From the NCBI GenBank assembly GCA_026707545.1, contig JAPOWR010000001.1:2013778-2077777 (forward strand): a stretch of 64,000 bases of DNA, given 5' to 3'. Source of the stretch: Acidobacteriota bacterium. Lineage in GTDB: Bacteria; Acidobacteriota; Thermoanaerobaculia; Multivoradales; Multivoraceae. The first letter of the stretch is position 1; every line of letters starts with the position of its first letter. The position numbers and the translations under genes were made by a program. Below the pieces are notes generated by a model that did not search any database, was not told the origin of the DNA, and saw only the letters and a list, made by a program, of their open reading frames with translations. This document shows, piece by piece, positions 49,885-57,469 of this stretch.

Positions 49885-51180
49885 ATGGCATGGGACTTCG
49901 AAACAGACCCTGAATTCCAGGACAAGCTGGACTGGATGGACGAGTTCGTCACCAACGAAATCGAACCGCTCCGGTTCGTCCTCGGCAGTCCCTACGATCT
50001 CTCCTGCCCGAAGCGCCAGAAGCTGATTCCGCCGCTCCAGGAGGAGGTCAGGAAGCGCAAGCTCTGGGCCTGCCACCTGGGTCCGAATCTCGGCGGCCAG
50101 GGTTACGGCCAGGTCAAGCTGGCGCTGATGAACGAGATTCTCGGCCGCTCGCCGCACGCGCCGATCGTGTTCGGCTGCCAGGCGCCGGACTCGGGCAACG
50201 CGGAGATCATCGCCCACTACGGCACGGACGAGCAGAAGGCCCGCTACCTGCAACCCCTGCTCGACAACAAGATGGTCTCCGCCTACTCGATGACGGAGCC
50301 GCACGGGGGCTCGGATCCGAAGGTGTTCACGACCCGCGCCGTCCTCGACGGAGACGAGTGGGTGATCAACGGCGAGAAGTGGTTCTCCTCGAACGCCCGG
50401 TACGCCTCCCTGCTGGTCGTCATGGTGGTTACCGACCCGGACGCGCCGCCCTACAACAAGATGTCCATGTTCCTCGTGCCGAAGGACACGCCCGGCGTCA
50501 AGATCATCCGCAACGTCGCCGTCGGCACCGGCAACGAGGACGGCTCACACGGCTACGTCCGCTACACGGACGTGCGCGTGCCCAAGGACCACCTGCTCGG
50601 CCAGCGCGGCCAGGGCTTCGTGGTCGCCCAGACCCGCCTCGGCGGCGGCCGCATCCACCACGCGATGCGGACGATCGCCAAGGTCCGCACGGCCTTCGAC
50701 CAGATGTGCGAGCGCGTCCTGTCACGCACGACCCAGGGCGAGTTGCTGGCCCAGAAACAGCTCGTCCAGGAGAAGATCGCCGACTCCTGGGCGCAGATCG
50801 AGCAGTTCCGCCTGTTCGTTCTGCAGACCGCCTGGAAGATCGACAAGTACAAGGACTACCGGATGGTCCGCAAGGACATCTCGGCCGTCAAGGCGGTCAT
50901 GCCGAAGGTCTACCTCGACGTCTTCTCGAGAGCGCTCATGCTCCACGGTTCGCTCGGCGTCTCGAACGAGATGACCTTCTCGGCGGGAGTCGTCGACTCC
51001 TTCCACATGGCCCTGGCAGACGGACCGACCGAGGTCCACAAGATCACGGTGGCGCGACAGATCCTCCGCGAGTACGCCGGCACGGACGACCTCTTCCCGA
51101 CCACGCACCTGCCGAAGCTGCGGCAGGCGGCGCTCGAGAAGTACGCCGAGGCGCTGGAACTGGAGGTGGCGGCGCTGTAG
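49885..51180 (+). CDS. Acyl-CoA dehydrogenase family protein
   Basis: The 431-residue flavoprotein resembles the ACAD10/11-like and long-chain acyl-CoA dehydrogenases. It has the helical N-terminal domain, the substrate and FAD loop SAYSMTEPHGGSDPKVFTT, the middle beta-domain (VINGEKWFSSNA) and a C-terminal helical domain ending MALADGPTEVHKITVARQIL. It should introduce the 2,3-double bond into an acyl-CoA and reduce an electron-transfer flavoprotein; chain length cannot be told. The ATG at 49885 has GAGGAGAAG upstream and TACGCT at 49841-49846 is a possible -10 box. It is divergent from the PQQ unit and converges with a small membrane protein gene. Confidence 0.93.
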   Translation: MAWDFETDPEFQDKLDWMDEFVTNEIEPLRFVLGSPYDLSCPKRQKLIPPLQEEVRKRKLWACHLGPNLGGQGYGQVKLALMNEILGRSPHAPIVFGCQAPDSGNAEIIAHYGTDEQKARYLQPLLDNKMVSAYSMTEPHGGSDPKVFTTRAVLDGDEWVINGEKWFSSNARYASLLVVMVVTDPDAPPYNKMSMFLVPKDTPGVKIIRNVAVGTGNEDGSHGYVRYTDVRVPKDHLLGQRGQGFVVAQTRLGGGRIHHAMRTIAKVRTAFDQMCERVLSRTTQGELLAQKQLVQEKIADSWAQIEQFRLFVLQTAWKIDKYKDYRMVRKDISAVKAVMPKVYLDVFSRALMLHGSLGVSNEMTFSAGVVDSFHMALADGPTEVHKITVARQILREYAGTDDLFPTTHLPKLRQAALEKYAEALELEVAAL

Positions 51181-51202
51181 AGCGGGCCGAGCCGGTTCGC
51201 CG

Positions 51203-51544
51203 CTACGCGTGGGCGGCGGCCGTCGCGCGCACGCCGAGCCCGGCGACGAGCGCAAACAGCAGCGCGAACACGAGGTTCGCGATGCCGCTGGTCTCGTCCA
51301 TCAGGCCCATGACGGCGATCACCAGGAGAGCGACCGCCACCAGGATCGAGAAGACGTTGCCCATCTTCTGGGCATCCTCCTCGCTGCCGCCCATGCAGCC
51401 GATGCGGACCAGGAAGAAGGTCAGCACGCCGAAGAAGGCGATGAGGCTCCACCAGGAACCTGCCGCGGCGTCGACCATCGCCTGAGAGGCCCACCAGCCG
51501 GCGCCGAGAAGGTACGCGATCGCAAACAGGAAGTTCTTCATCAT
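51203..51544 (-). CDS. Small membrane protein, hypothetical
   Basis: The product has 113 residues, and about four hydrophobic segments fill most of it (FLFAIAYLLGAGWW, LIAFFGVLTFFLV, VFSILVAVALLVIAVMGLM, LVFALLFALVAGLGV). No known domain is recognised. The first of two adjacent ATGs at 51544 is taken because a promoter-like TTGCCG-N17-TAGATT ends 10 bases before it. An open frame from 51607 would begin before that promoter. It stands alone between convergent and divergent neighbours. Confidence 0.75.
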   Translation of the reverse strand: MMKNFLFAIAYLLGAGWWASQAMVDAAAGSWWSLIAFFGVLTFFLVRIGCMGGSEEDAQKMGNVFSILVAVALLVIAVMGLMDETSGIANLVFALLFALVAGLGVRATAAAHA

Positions 51545-51554
51545 GGCGAGCCGG

Positions 51555-51583
51555 AATCTAGCTGACAGGTGCTGTATCGGCAA
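51555..51583 (-). promoter_or_regulatory. Promoter with -35 TTGCCG and leaderless-type -10 TAGATT
   Basis: On the minus strand TTGCCG (51583-51578) is followed after 17 bases by TAGATT (51560-51555), which ends 10 bases before the ATG at 51544. Among the leaderless-type candidates this has the clearest -35 box. Confidence 0.5.
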
Positions 51584-51705
51584 GCCTGACCTGCCAATCC
51601 GGCTCACACGCCGGCATCGCCTCCCCTACCGGGCGTGCTAGGGTTCCGATCCCGCTGAACGGCATCAACCCGGGTACCGCCCGGCCATCTGACGGAGAAC
51701 CCGAA

Positions 51706-52233
51706 ATGCTCCTCGACCTCGCCAAGAACCGCCCGTTTCCCGTCTTGGCGGCAGCCGCGCTGCTGCTGCTCTTCGCCGGCTGCGCCGCCGAATCCGGCGA
51801 AGACCACTCGGACCATGACCACGCGGAAGGCGACATGGACCACGCCGAAGAAGCGGCCGACGACGGAGCGCCGCGCGTCTACTTCGTGGGGCTGGAGAAC
51901 CACGACACGATCCCCAGTCTGATCAACCTGCAGTTCGCGGCCGAGAACTTCATCATCGAGCCCGTCGGCGACGGCGCGATCAACGAGGGGGCCGGCCACT
52001 ACCACATCGCGATCGACGGGGAGTGCCTGGAGCCGGGCATCGTGATCCCCACCGCGGACCCGTGGATCCACTTCGGAGACGGCTCAGACTCGATCGAACT
52101 CGAGCTTCCGCTCGGCGAGCACTACCTATGCCTGCAGATCGGCGACGGCGAGCACCGGACGCTCGACGAGCCGGGGCTGTCGCAGTACATCATGGTGCAC
52201 GTCGAGGACGAGGCCGAGGAGGCAGCGGAGTAG
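51706..52233 (+). CDS. DUF4399 lipoprotein with His/Asp-rich linker
   Basis: The product has 175 residues. A lipoprotein signal ends in FAGC (Cys26). It is followed by a His/Asp/Glu-rich linker (DHSDHDHAEGDMDHAEE) that could bind metal ions. The rest is a DUF4399-like domain: PRVYFVGLENHDTI, LQFAAENFIIEPVGDG, AGHYHIAIDGE, then LGEHYLCLQIGDGEH and an acidic end. DUF4399 proteins are small exported beta-proteins of unknown role. GGAG precedes the ATG by 8 bases. TAGGGT at 51639-51644 is a possible -10 box. It converges with the PHP hydrolase gene with an 11-base gap. Confidence 0.87.
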   Translation: MLLDLAKNRPFPVLAAAALLLLFAGCAAESGEDHSDHDHAEGDMDHAEEAADDGAPRVYFVGLENHDTIPSLINLQFAAENFIIEPVGDGAINEGAGHYHIAIDGECLEPGIVIPTADPWIHFGDGSDSIELELPLGEHYLCLQIGDGEHRTLDEPGLSQYIMVHVEDEAEEAAE

Positions 52234-52244
52234 GCAGCGTCCGC

Positions 52245-54290
52245 CTATTCAAAGAAGAACGGGCTTGTCCAGGCCGCGCCGCCGTCCGTCTGGACTACGC
52301 GGACATAGAGATAGCCGCCCGACCGGAACTCCGGCAAGGCGACGGTCAGGCTGCACTCGCGCTCGCCTTCGGGACACAGAGCCTCGCCGGCGATGGCACC
52401 GGCGCCGCTCCCGCCCTGGCGGCTGACGACCTCGATGCGAGCAATCTCGGCCGGTGCCACCGCACGCACGACCAGAGTCCGCTCCGGCACGCCGGCGATC
52501 GGGCCGACCCCTCCCGCAGCAAGCGCAGCTTCCGGAATCACCGCGCCGATCGGCCAGCCGGCGTAGCTCGCCCGCACCACGATTCGCGGGCCGTTCGTCG
52601 CGTAGGTACGACGGGAGAGGAGGGCCTCGTAGATCCCCTCACGGGTCACCTCGTCGCTCAGAATCGCCGCCACGCCGCCACTGGGCGATGAAAGGTGCGC
52701 CAATCCGGGATGGCCGTCGTGACCGTCGCTTGAGCCGATGAACCCCAGCCGGTAGCCGCGGTCGAGGACGTCGCGCACGTAGTTGCCTTCGAGGGCGCCC
52801 CGAACCGTCAGGCCCGGCGAGTCCGCAGCCTCGCTCGACCCGTGGACCGAGACGATCTCGGTGACCGGCTCCAGTCCGGGAGGCGGCGCCGCCGACCAGT
52901 CCGTGGCGATCGGTTCGCCGGCCGAATGGTGAGCGAAGGTGAGGGCACGGGCGCCGTCGAGTCCCTCCCAGAGCTCGACCGCTTCGTCGAAGCGCTCGTC
53001 GATCGAACTCAGGAGCAAACCACCCAACGCGCCGGCGGCCCGCTCGAAAAAGACCACGTGGCGGTGGCCCTCGACCCAGTTCGTCCACTCGTAGCCGGCC
53101 AGGGCGACGAAGCGTCCGGGTTCGTGCCGCCGGTCGGCCGCATCCAGCGTCCGCCGCCAGATCGAGGGCTCACGGTCCATGAACCGCATGCCCCAGTGGT
53201 CATGGTCGGTCACCGCCGCAGCGTCGAGGGCGGCCACCTCCCGAGCGTAGAGCAACAAATCGTCCGGCGTCGCCGAACCGTCGGAGAGGCCGGAGTGGTT
53301 CTGGAGGTCCGCCCAGAGGATACGCCGGCCGGCCGGCGAGACGAGGAGAGGGTTGCTTTCCGCTTCGAGTCCAGGCTCGGTCTCGGCACCCATCAGCCGG
53401 CCGCTCACCCTGAACACACCGCGGGCCTCGGCGGAAAGCCGAAGCGGAACGACGAGCCGGCCTCGATCCTCCACGGCGAGAGCCAGGGAGACGACCCGCT
53501 CCACCTCGGCCGCCGAATCGGCCCTTGAGTCGACCAAGTCGACGTCGGCCGGCAACCGAAGTTCCAGCGTCCCGGCTGCCGCGGGCCAGCCGTTCCCGAC
53601 CGCGTCGGCCAGCGCCGCCGTGAGCGTGACCCGGTCGCCCGGCCGAGCGGTCGAGGGCAGGTGAAGCAGTAACCGTGCTGGCGGCCCCGGCATCACATCG
53701 ACGGCCGGCGACTCGGAGATTAGCTCCCGCACACCGTCACCGTCGCCGTCGACGCCGACCCAGAAGCGCGATTCGCGCTCGGCGTAGCGGTCGGCCAGCG
53801 CGCCCGCCGGGCCGGCTCCATACGTGATCACGACCTCTTGTCCTGCCGTGAGCGGCCGGCCGCCGACGCTGATCGCGAGCAACTGCTGATCCAGCGTTTC
53901 CGCCGAGAGTTCGACGCCGGCAGCGTCCGTCTCGACCGTCGTGTAGCCCAGTGCCTCCGGACGTTCCGTCTGCGGTGTGCTCCAGCCCCAGAAAGGCGAC
54001 ACCTGGAGATGGACGGTTCCTCCGACCGCTACGCCCGCAGGCCCCGCCCGGTAGACGATCCGCCAGCTTCCCGGATTCCCTGCGACAGCCGGGCCCCTCA
54101 AGGCCTCGACGGCGGCCGTGCCGCCGCCGTCAGCGCTCGAACGCGGCCGCAGGAGGTCGGCGCGCAGTTCTTCGACGACGTCGTGACGCGGAGAGCGGTC
54201 GGGCCACGAGCCGCTCGTCGGTTCATCAGGTGCCGGCCCACACGCCACGACCATCAGCATGAGGGCAGCAGCGAATCGGAAAGGGCGCAC
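52245..54290 (-). CDS. CehA/McbA-like PHP-domain metallohydrolase, lipoprotein
   Basis: The 681-residue product has a lipobox ending VVAC (Cys17). Residues of about 60-320 are beta-rich (VHLQVSPFWGWS, RVTLTAALADAVGNGWP) and may be an immunoglobulin-like region. The PHP metal-binding part follows with WADLQNHSGLSDG, AVTDHDHWG, LAGYEWTNWVEGHRHVVFF, FAHHSAGE and GSSDGHDGHPG, supplying the His and Asp ligands. The C-terminal 130 residues are another beta region. Members include the carbaryl hydrolase CehA and the McbA-type proteins; the native substrate is usually unknown. The GTG at 54290 is preceded by AGAGGA at about 8 bases. It is divergent from the P-loop kinase gene, and a related DUF3604 fragment opens the window. 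Confidence 0.88.
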   Translation of the reverse strand: MRPFRFAAALMLMVVACGPAPDEPTSGSWPDRSPRHDVVEELRADLLRPRSSADGGGTAAVEALRGPAVAGNPGSWRIVYRAGPAGVAVGGTVHLQVSPFWGWSTPQTERPEALGYTTVETDAAGVELSAETLDQQLLAISVGGRPLTAGQEVVITYGAGPAGALADRYAERESRFWVGVDGDGDGVRELISESPAVDVMPGPPARLLLHLPSTARPGDRVTLTAALADAVGNGWPAAAGTLELRLPADVDLVDSRADSAAEVERVVSLALAVEDRGRLVVPLRLSAEARGVFRVSGRLMGAETEPGLEAESNPLLVSPAGRRILWADLQNHSGLSDGSATPDDLLLYAREVAALDAAAVTDHDHWGMRFMDREPSIWRRTLDAADRRHEPGRFVALAGYEWTNWVEGHRHVVFFERAAGALGGLLLSSIDERFDEAVELWEGLDGARALTFAHHSAGEPIATDWSAAPPPGLEPVTEIVSVHGSSEAADSPGLTVRGALEGNYVRDVLDRGYRLGFIGSSDGHDGHPGLAHLSSPSGGVAAILSDEVTREGIYEALLSRRTYATNGPRIVVRASYAGWPIGAVIPEAALAAGGVGPIAGVPERTLVVRAVAPAEIARIEVVSRQGGSGAGAIAGEALCPEGERECSLTVALPEFRSGGYLYVRVVQTDGGAAWTSPFFFE

Positions 54291-54324
54291 TCGGAGATCC
54301 TCTCACGAGCGGCGCCAACGGCTG

Positions 54325-54330
54325 TAGTCT
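54325..54330 (+). promoter_or_regulatory. -10 box (TAGTCT) for the P-loop kinase gene
   Basis: TAGTCT ends 12 bases before the ATG at 54343, which leaves at most a very short leader. No ribosome site is seen. Confidence 0.4.
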
Positions 54331-54342
54331 GCACGCAGTCCA

Positions 54343-54906
54343 ATGCCCTACAAGATCGCCTTCATCGGCACCCACGGCGTCGGCAAGACGACCCTGGCCT
54401 ACGGTCTCGCTTCCCGCCTGAAACGCCGGGACATCAACCTCGATGTCGTGGTCGAGGTAGCCCGGCGCTGTCCCCTGCCCCTCAACGAAGGCACAACACT
54501 GGAGGCCCAGTCGTGGATCCTCTACTCTCAGATCGCCGACGAACTGGCCGCGGAGGCTCGCTCGCCGGTCGTCATCTGCGACCGCAGCGTGCTCGACAAC
54601 TACGTCTACCTGCTGTTCGCTCACGGGCGCCAGCCGGCGTTCGAACCGCTGATCGAGTCCTGGTGCACGACCTACGACCTGAAGGTCTATGTGCCCATCC
54701 TGCGCGGCAGCGAGGCGCAGCCCGACGGCATCCGCGCCGTCGATCCCGCCTTCCGGCAGCAGATCGACGACCGGCTCTGGAACGAACTGGAGGATCGCCG
54801 GATCGAAGTCCTGGTCCTTCACCCCGAACGTCGGGACGACTGGCTCGACATCGTCGAGGAGGCAGTGTCGAACGAGCTCCGCATCCCCCAACTCGATCTG
54901 CTCTGA
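54343..54906 (+). CDS. P-loop ATPase/kinase, NadR/AAA-like
   Basis: The product has 187 residues and opens with a Walker A motif, G9-THGVGKT-T17. A Lid or Walker B-like segment reads PVVICDRSVLDNYVYLL. The size and the DRS motif fit small nucleoside or NMN-kinase-like P-loop proteins (NadR C-terminal domain, thymidylate-kinase-like) more than AAA+ machines. The substrate is not identifiable. It has no close partner gene; the nitronate monooxygenase follows after 114 bases with its own -10-like TATACT at 54923-54928 and ribosome site. Confidence 0.82.
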   Translation: MPYKIAFIGTHGVGKTTLAYGLASRLKRRDINLDVVVEVARRCPLPLNEGTTLEAQSWILYSQIADELAAEARSPVVICDRSVLDNYVYLLFAHGRQPAFEPLIESWCTTYDLKVYVPILRGSEAQPDGIRAVDPAFRQQIDDRLWNELEDRRIEVLVLHPERRDDWLDIVEEAVSNELRIPQLDLL

Positions 54907-55020
54907 CGCGCGGCGGCGCGCGTATACTCACGCCCCGGTTCATCCCGTAGCCCGATACCCACAGCGCACAGCACCTCGGCGCTCTCGCCGCCGACGTCGA
55001 CAAGTTCAAGAGGAGTCGCC

Positions 55021-56187
55021 ATGTCCCGTCCCTTCCTTCGCACCGAACTCTGCGACATGCTGGGGATCGAGTATCCCGTCTTTTCCGCCGGCATGGGTCC
55101 CGTGGCGGGGGGCGCGGAACCCGTCGCGAAGGCCGAACTGGTGGCCGCCGTTTCGGAAGCTGGCGGCCTGGGCGTGATCGGAGGCGTTGCCTACAGCCCC
55201 GAGGACCTGCGGGCGGAGATCAACAAGGTGCGCGCGAGGACGGACAAGCCGTTCGGGGTCGACCTGCTGCTGGCTTCGAACTTCCTGGAGAAGGCGGGCA
55301 GCGGACCGACCTCGGCGACCGTGCCGACCCGCGACCTGGTGCCGGCGGAGACGCGCGACGCACTCAGGAAGATGGCCGAGAACCTGGGCATCGAGTGGGT
55401 CGAAGCCCCGCCCCCGCCGCCGAGTTGGACGGTGCCCGAGGGCAAGAGCTACGCCGGCGCCCAGATGGAGGTGCTGCTGGAAGAGAAGATACCGGTGTTC
55501 GCCTCCGGTCTCGGGTCCCCGGCGCCCTTCTCGAGGGCGCTCAAGGACGCCGGCATCAAGATCGTCTCCCTGGTCGGCAACGCCCGCGCCGCGCGCCGGG
55601 TCGCCGACGGCGGCGCCGACATCGTCGTGGCCCAGGGCACCGAGGCCGGCGGTCACACCGGCAAGATCGGCACATTGGCGCTCTTGCCCCAGGTCATGGA
55701 CGCGGTGGCGCCGCTGCCGGTCGTTGCCGCGGGTGGCGTTGCCGACGGCCGCGGACTGGCCGCGGTCATCGCAGCGGGCGCGATCGGCGCCTGGTGCGGC
55801 ACCGCCTTCCTGGTTTCGAACGAGGCGAACCAGCCCGCGCTGCAGAAGCAGCGCATTCTGGAGGCCGCCACCGAGGACACCGTGGTCACCCGTCTCTACA
55901 GCGGCAAGACGATGCGGAACATCACGAATCCGCTGATCCAGGCCTGGGAGGACAGCGGCATACGGGCGCTGCCGATGGGGCTCCAGGGCGTGCTCACACG
56001 CGACCTGCTCCACTCCATCCGCACCGCCGGACGGGACGACCTGCTGATGAACGCCGCCGGCCAGGCCTCCGGCATGCTGCAGAAGGCTCGCCCGGCCAGC
56101 GAGATCCTCCACGAGATGGTGGCAGACGCCTCAAACCTCCTGGGCGCGCGGCTTTCGCAACGGGTTCAGGTCCAGGTCGCCGTCTAG
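55021..56187 (+). CDS. Nitronate monooxygenase family protein
   Basis: The 388-residue protein is an FMN-dependent TIM-barrel of the 2-nitropropane dioxygenase/nitronate monooxygenase family. It has LCDMLGIEYPVFSAGMGPVAGG at the N-terminus, VSEAGGLGVIGG, and IVVAQGTEAGGHTG with the conserved His at residue 212, followed by LLPQVMDAV and VVAAGGVADGRGLAA. It oxidises nitronates; some relatives act on other substrates, including enoyl-ACP reductase FabK-like members. AAGAGGAG precedes the ATG. A GC-rich hairpin region separates it from the convergent membrane-protein gene. Confidence 0.92.
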   Translation: MSRPFLRTELCDMLGIEYPVFSAGMGPVAGGAEPVAKAELVAAVSEAGGLGVIGGVAYSPEDLRAEINKVRARTDKPFGVDLLLASNFLEKAGSGPTSATVPTRDLVPAETRDALRKMAENLGIEWVEAPPPPPSWTVPEGKSYAGAQMEVLLEEKIPVFASGLGSPAPFSRALKDAGIKIVSLVGNARAARRVADGGADIVVAQGTEAGGHTGKIGTLALLPQVMDAVAPLPVVAAGGVADGRGLAAVIAAGAIGAWCGTAFLVSNEANQPALQKQRILEAATEDTVVTRLYSGKTMRNITNPLIQAWEDSGIRALPMGLQGVLTRDLLHSIRTAGRDDLLMNAAGQASGMLQKARPASEILHEMVADASNLLGARLSQRVQVQVAV

Positions 56188-56188
56188 A

Positions 56189-56204
56189 CACTGGGTGCGC
56201 CGGC
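56189..56204 (+). repeat. Partial copy of the dispersed hairpin repeat (copy 3)
   Basis: CACTGGGTGCGCCGGC matches the first arm of copies 1 and 2 over 16 bases, starting 2 bases after the nitronate monooxygenase stop. The second arm is not found at the same distance; other hairpins follow instead. Confidence 0.6.
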
Positions 56205-56215
56205 CTGCCATCCGC

Positions 56216-56268
56216 GCGCCCGCTGACGGGCGCACGGACTGGTTCGCGTGTGGCGCGGAACGCGCCAC
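56216..56268. terminator. Two strong hairpins between convergent genes
   Basis: GCGCCCG, a CTGA loop and CGGGCGC form a 7-base-pair stem (56216-56233). GTGGCGCG, a GAA loop and CGCGCCAC form an 8-base-pair stem (56250-56268). Further GC-rich palindromic sequence follows to about 56287. No T-run is present, but the location between convergent genes fits bidirectional termination. Confidence 0.45.
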
Positions 56269-56294
56269 CCGGGTTCCGGCCGGCATTCCGGCAC

Positions 56295-57386
56295 CTACCA
56301 CCGGCGCGCGTCGGGCTCGATCGCTTCGAGGTCGAAGCAGTGATAGCCGGCCGGGTGCCTCCAGAACCGTTCCCGGTAGGGATACATCCGTAGCGACGCC
56401 TGATCGGTGGGTGCATCGAGGCTGAACGTCGCACAGAGTTCGTACGCCTTGTCCCCAGTAGCCCGAAAGGCGTAGGGCTCCCGGGTTTCCGGATCGACGA
56501 TCGACACGATATTGATGTCCCGCTCGCCGCTGAGGGCTTCCAGGCCCGCGGGCAGGGAGCCGTTCCGCTCCCAGTAGATGTCGACGCCCCGAACGATGTC
56601 CCGCAGGTTCCCCACGCGCGCGACATCCAGCCCGCGCTCGCGCGCCCTTCCGGGCGAACCGACGGCAACCAGTCCCAGGCCGACCGCCAGCAGGACAGCC
56701 GCCGCCGACACACCGGCGAAGACGGTTGGCAGTCTCGGCGCGTGACCGCCTTCGGCCGCTTCCGCGTCGTCCTGGCGGAGGTCCCAGAAGTAGTAGCCGA
56801 ACACGCTGCCGGCAATCGCCGCAACGACCCCGACCTTCAGGAGAAACCGGACAGCCAGCTCACCGCCCAGACCGAAGAACACGAGGGCGATCAGGTCGCC
56901 GGCCAGGACACCCGCCGCAACGAACAACGTCAGATAGGTGAGCCACTTCCTGATCCGCGACGAACGCAAGTCCGGATCGTCGCGCAGCGTTCTTCTCACC
57001 ATTCGTTGAACCAGCAGGAACACCGGGAAGGAAATGACGAGATAAGCCAGTCCCCACCGCAGCATCTCGGCGGAAGCCGCCGCCGGAAGAGTGAACGCGA
57101 TGTCGGCGAAGGCCCGGTTGATCAGCACGAACATCACGTTGCCGAAGCTGATCGCCGCCGTGTACAGCGCGGCGAAGAGGACCAGGTAGAGAAAGGCCTC
57201 GCGCGCGCCCAGATACGGGCGGGGCCGCGGGATCAGCGCCACGAACTCCCGGTCGACCCAGACGCCGAGGGCCTTGTCGATGTCGCCCTGTCGCCAACCC
57301 GCGTCCGCCAAAGCCTCCCGGATCTCGTTGCGGCTCGCGCCTCTCGACAGTGCTTCTCGTACAAACCGGCTCAGTTCCTCGTTCAC
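56295..57386 (-). CDS. DUF5671-like membrane protein
   Basis: The product has 363 residues. A soluble start (MNEELSRFVREALSRGAS, then ADAGWRQGDIDKAL) looks like a short UBA-like helical region. Five to six membrane segments follow, beginning YLVLFAALYTAAISFGNVMF, the pattern of DUF5671. The last 100 residues (VGNLRDIVRGVDIYWERNGSLP...LCATFSLDA) are soluble and resemble the pilin-like or type II secretion-like tail seen in similar membrane proteins. Function unknown. The GTG at 57386 is preceded by GGAGGAG. A good promoter (TTGACG-N17-TAATGT) and a palindromic operator candidate lie upstream, shared with the divergent RraA-like gene. Confidence 0.82.
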   Translation of the reverse strand: MNEELSRFVREALSRGASRNEIREALADAGWRQGDIDKALGVWVDREFVALIPRPRPYLGAREAFLYLVLFAALYTAAISFGNVMFVLINRAFADIAFTLPAAASAEMLRWGLAYLVISFPVFLLVQRMVRRTLRDDPDLRSSRIRKWLTYLTLFVAAGVLAGDLIALVFFGLGGELAVRFLLKVGVVAAIAGSVFGYYFWDLRQDDAEAAEGGHAPRLPTVFAGVSAAAVLLAVGLGLVAVGSPGRARERGLDVARVGNLRDIVRGVDIYWERNGSLPAGLEALSGERDINIVSIVDPETREPYAFRATGDKAYELCATFSLDAPTDQASLRMYPYRERFWRHPAGYHCFDLEAIEPDARRW

Positions 57387-57403
57387 GGTTTCTCCTCCGT
57401 GTT

Positions 57404-57418
57404 GTTGACGATGTCAAC
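57404..57418. promoter_or_regulatory. Operator candidate: palindrome GTTGAC-GAT-GTCAAC
   Basis: The 15-base perfect palindrome lies right at the expected transcription start of the DUF5671 gene. GTCAAC occurs again at 57441-57446 (over the -35 box) and GTTAAC at 57454-57459, so four related half-sites fill the divergent gap. This is what a repressor site would look like; no regulator gene is adjacent. Confidence 0.5.
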
Positions 57419-57445
57419 ATTACACGCGATCCCCCGTCGCGTCAA
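57417..57445 (-). promoter_or_regulatory. Sigma70-type promoter for the DUF5671 gene
   Basis: On the minus strand TTGACG (57445-57440), a 17-base spacer and TAATGT (57422-57417) form the best sigma70-like promoter in the window. The leader is about 25 bases and holds the GGAGGAG ribosome site. Confidence 0.7.
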
Positions 57446-57455
57446 CACCGATGGT

Positions 57456-57461
57456 TAACAT
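57456..57461 (+). promoter_or_regulatory. Leaderless-type -10 box (TAACAT) for the RraA-like gene
   Basis: TAACAT ends 8 bases before the ATG at 57470, with no ribosome site. It overlaps the last GTTAAC half-site of the operator candidate, so both divergent genes could answer to the same regulator. Confidence 0.5.
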
Positions 57462-57469
57462 GCGCTCCC

